64,000 bases of DNA, from NCBI GenBank assembly GCA_902727935.1, contig CACVAX010000043.1, positions 1-64,000 of the forward strand. Reading direction: 5' to 3'. Positions within the stretch are counted from its first letter, which is position 1; each line of letters begins with the position of its first letter. Under the pieces are notes generated by a model that saw only the letters and a program-made list of their open reading frames with translations, did no database searches and was not told where the DNA came from. Source of the stretch: an uncultured Sulfurovum sp. (lineage in GTDB: Bacteria > Campylobacterota > Campylobacteria > Campylobacterales > Sulfurovaceae). Positions 63,390 through 64,000 of this stretch are shown piece by piece. The position numbers and the translations under genes were made by a program.

Positions 63390-64000
63390 TAGTTCCCCCA
63401 CTTATTACTTAATGCTTGAATACTTTTTTTATTTTCTTCTCTAAAATACTCTTCTTTTAAGGCTACCGAAAAAGCCTGTTCTATTTTACTTCTAAAGGCA
63501 TTTCTACTAAAGTCAAAACTGTTGTAGATAGCCACTTTTTTTGTCTTGGCACGGTAAATGAGTGATGCCCCAAAGTTACGTTTACTCTGTTTTAAATGGG
63601 GTGTTTTGTCCCGTTCTACATTTAAAATAAGGCTTGAAGCCGTCTCACCAAAGTAGTCCATAATCGAATCACTCTTATAGATAGTCCCCAAAGGGTCGTG
63701 CGAATCACCTATTTTACACTCTATAAAGCCTATTTTGTTGTTTTTAATGGTCAAAATGTCAAATTCATTCACGACTTGAATGTTTTTAGTGTTTACTTGA
63801 TGTTCATCAAAACGTATTTTTGCCCCTACTTTTATGTCGTCAAAGTCAAACTTTTTAACCTGTAAGTAGACAAAAGACTCAAAAAGAAAGCCAAAACGTA
63901 CAAAACCTTCTTGTCCGTTCATTACATAGTCTTGGTTCACTATCTCCAGTTTTCTTAAGGCTTCCATGACCTTAGGGTAGTTTTTTCTTAATGCTTTTGT
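63389..64000 (-). CDS. DUF1887/Card1-like nuclease, C-terminal part, open at the window edge
   Basis: The frame stays open through the right edge (codons for TKALRKNYPKV precede the internal Met at 63967), so only the C-terminal part is visible. It carries a PD-(D/E)xK nuclease core: Glu30 in FGFLFESFVYL, Asp70 in VVNEFDILTIKNNK and Glu83-Lys85 in GFIECKIGD (counted from 63967). Spacing and flanking blocks resemble the nuclease half of DUF1887 proteins such as Card1/Can2, whose N-terminal CARF domain binds cyclic tetra-adenylate. The CARF half would lie outside the window. It is translationally coupled to the polymerase gene. Confidence 0.6.
   Translation of the reverse strand, partial: TKALRKNYPKVMEALRKLEIVNQDYVMNGQEGFVRFGFLFESFVYLQVKKFDFDDIKVGAKIRFDEHQVNTKNIQVVNEFDILTIKNNKIGFIECKIGDSHDPLGTIYKSDSIMDYFGETASSLILNVERDKTPHLKQSKRNFGASLIYRAKTKKVAIYNSFDFSRNAFRSKIEQAFSVALKEEYFREENKKSIQALSNKWGN

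Overview
The window reads as chromosome from an AT-rich member of the Campylobacterota (Epsilonproteobacteria), probably a Sulfurovum/Sulfurimonas/Arcobacter-like organism. The evidence is the low GC content, extended TATAAT -10 boxes without clear -35 boxes, and the housekeeping set (FabD, RecR, DnaJ, RuvX, IlvC, MutY, HemE, Asd, GyrA, ZnuABC, MgtE). The genus cannot be fixed from sequence alone. Bases 1-45742 are mostly ordinary core genome. The main exception is at 2381-4421: an intact IS982-type element (2417-3347) has landed in the 3' end of a PIN-type toxin gene beside its antitoxin, with an older IS982 remnant nearby. The core part also carries many envelope and redox proteins: DUF255 thioredoxin protein, L,D-transpeptidase, two rhodanese paralogues flanking a LysM protein, VanX-like dipeptidase, SH3/SPOR protein and TlpA-like thioredoxins. 

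Bases 45829-58802 form a type III-B CRISPR-Cas locus read on the minus strand: NrN(DHH)-CorA fusion, Cmr1, a small HD-less Cmr2/Cas10 with intact GGDD, Cmr3, Cmr4, Cmr5, Cmr6, a reverse transcriptase-Cas1 fusion, Cas2, a leader with iterated motifs, then an array of 26 repeats. The Cmr genes are joined by 4-nt overlaps or very short gaps. Cmr together with CorA and NrN is the arrangement known for SAM-AMP signalling (established for Bacteroides fragilis Cmr). Here the effector and the messenger-degrading module are one polypeptide. RT-Cas1 suggests spacer capture from RNA. No Cas6 is visible. 

Upstream of the cas operon (58970-64000) lies the most unusual part. A complete T7-type single-subunit RNA polymerase gene sits on the minus strand, translationally coupled (TAATG) to the end of a DUF1887/Card1-like nuclease that runs off the window. 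Between this polymerase and the cas operon, on the opposite strand, is a 1.2 kb array. It has four near-identical phage-type promoter-like sequences (CCCAACTGGTGACTAAAG), closely resembling T3/SP6/T7 promoters. It also has seven copies of a two-hairpin RNA element whose stems are preserved by compensatory base changes, and six small ORFs (8 to 77 codons), each with its own ribosome binding site. The array ends in a hairpin plus T-run that abuts the polymerase stop codon. 

My reading, as inference, is that the polymerase and the array form one dedicated transcription circuit attached to a type III CRISPR system: an orthogonal RNA polymerase that transcribes a set of structured RNAs and micro-peptides, possibly as a defence output or amplifier. 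I do not know of a described system with this composition.
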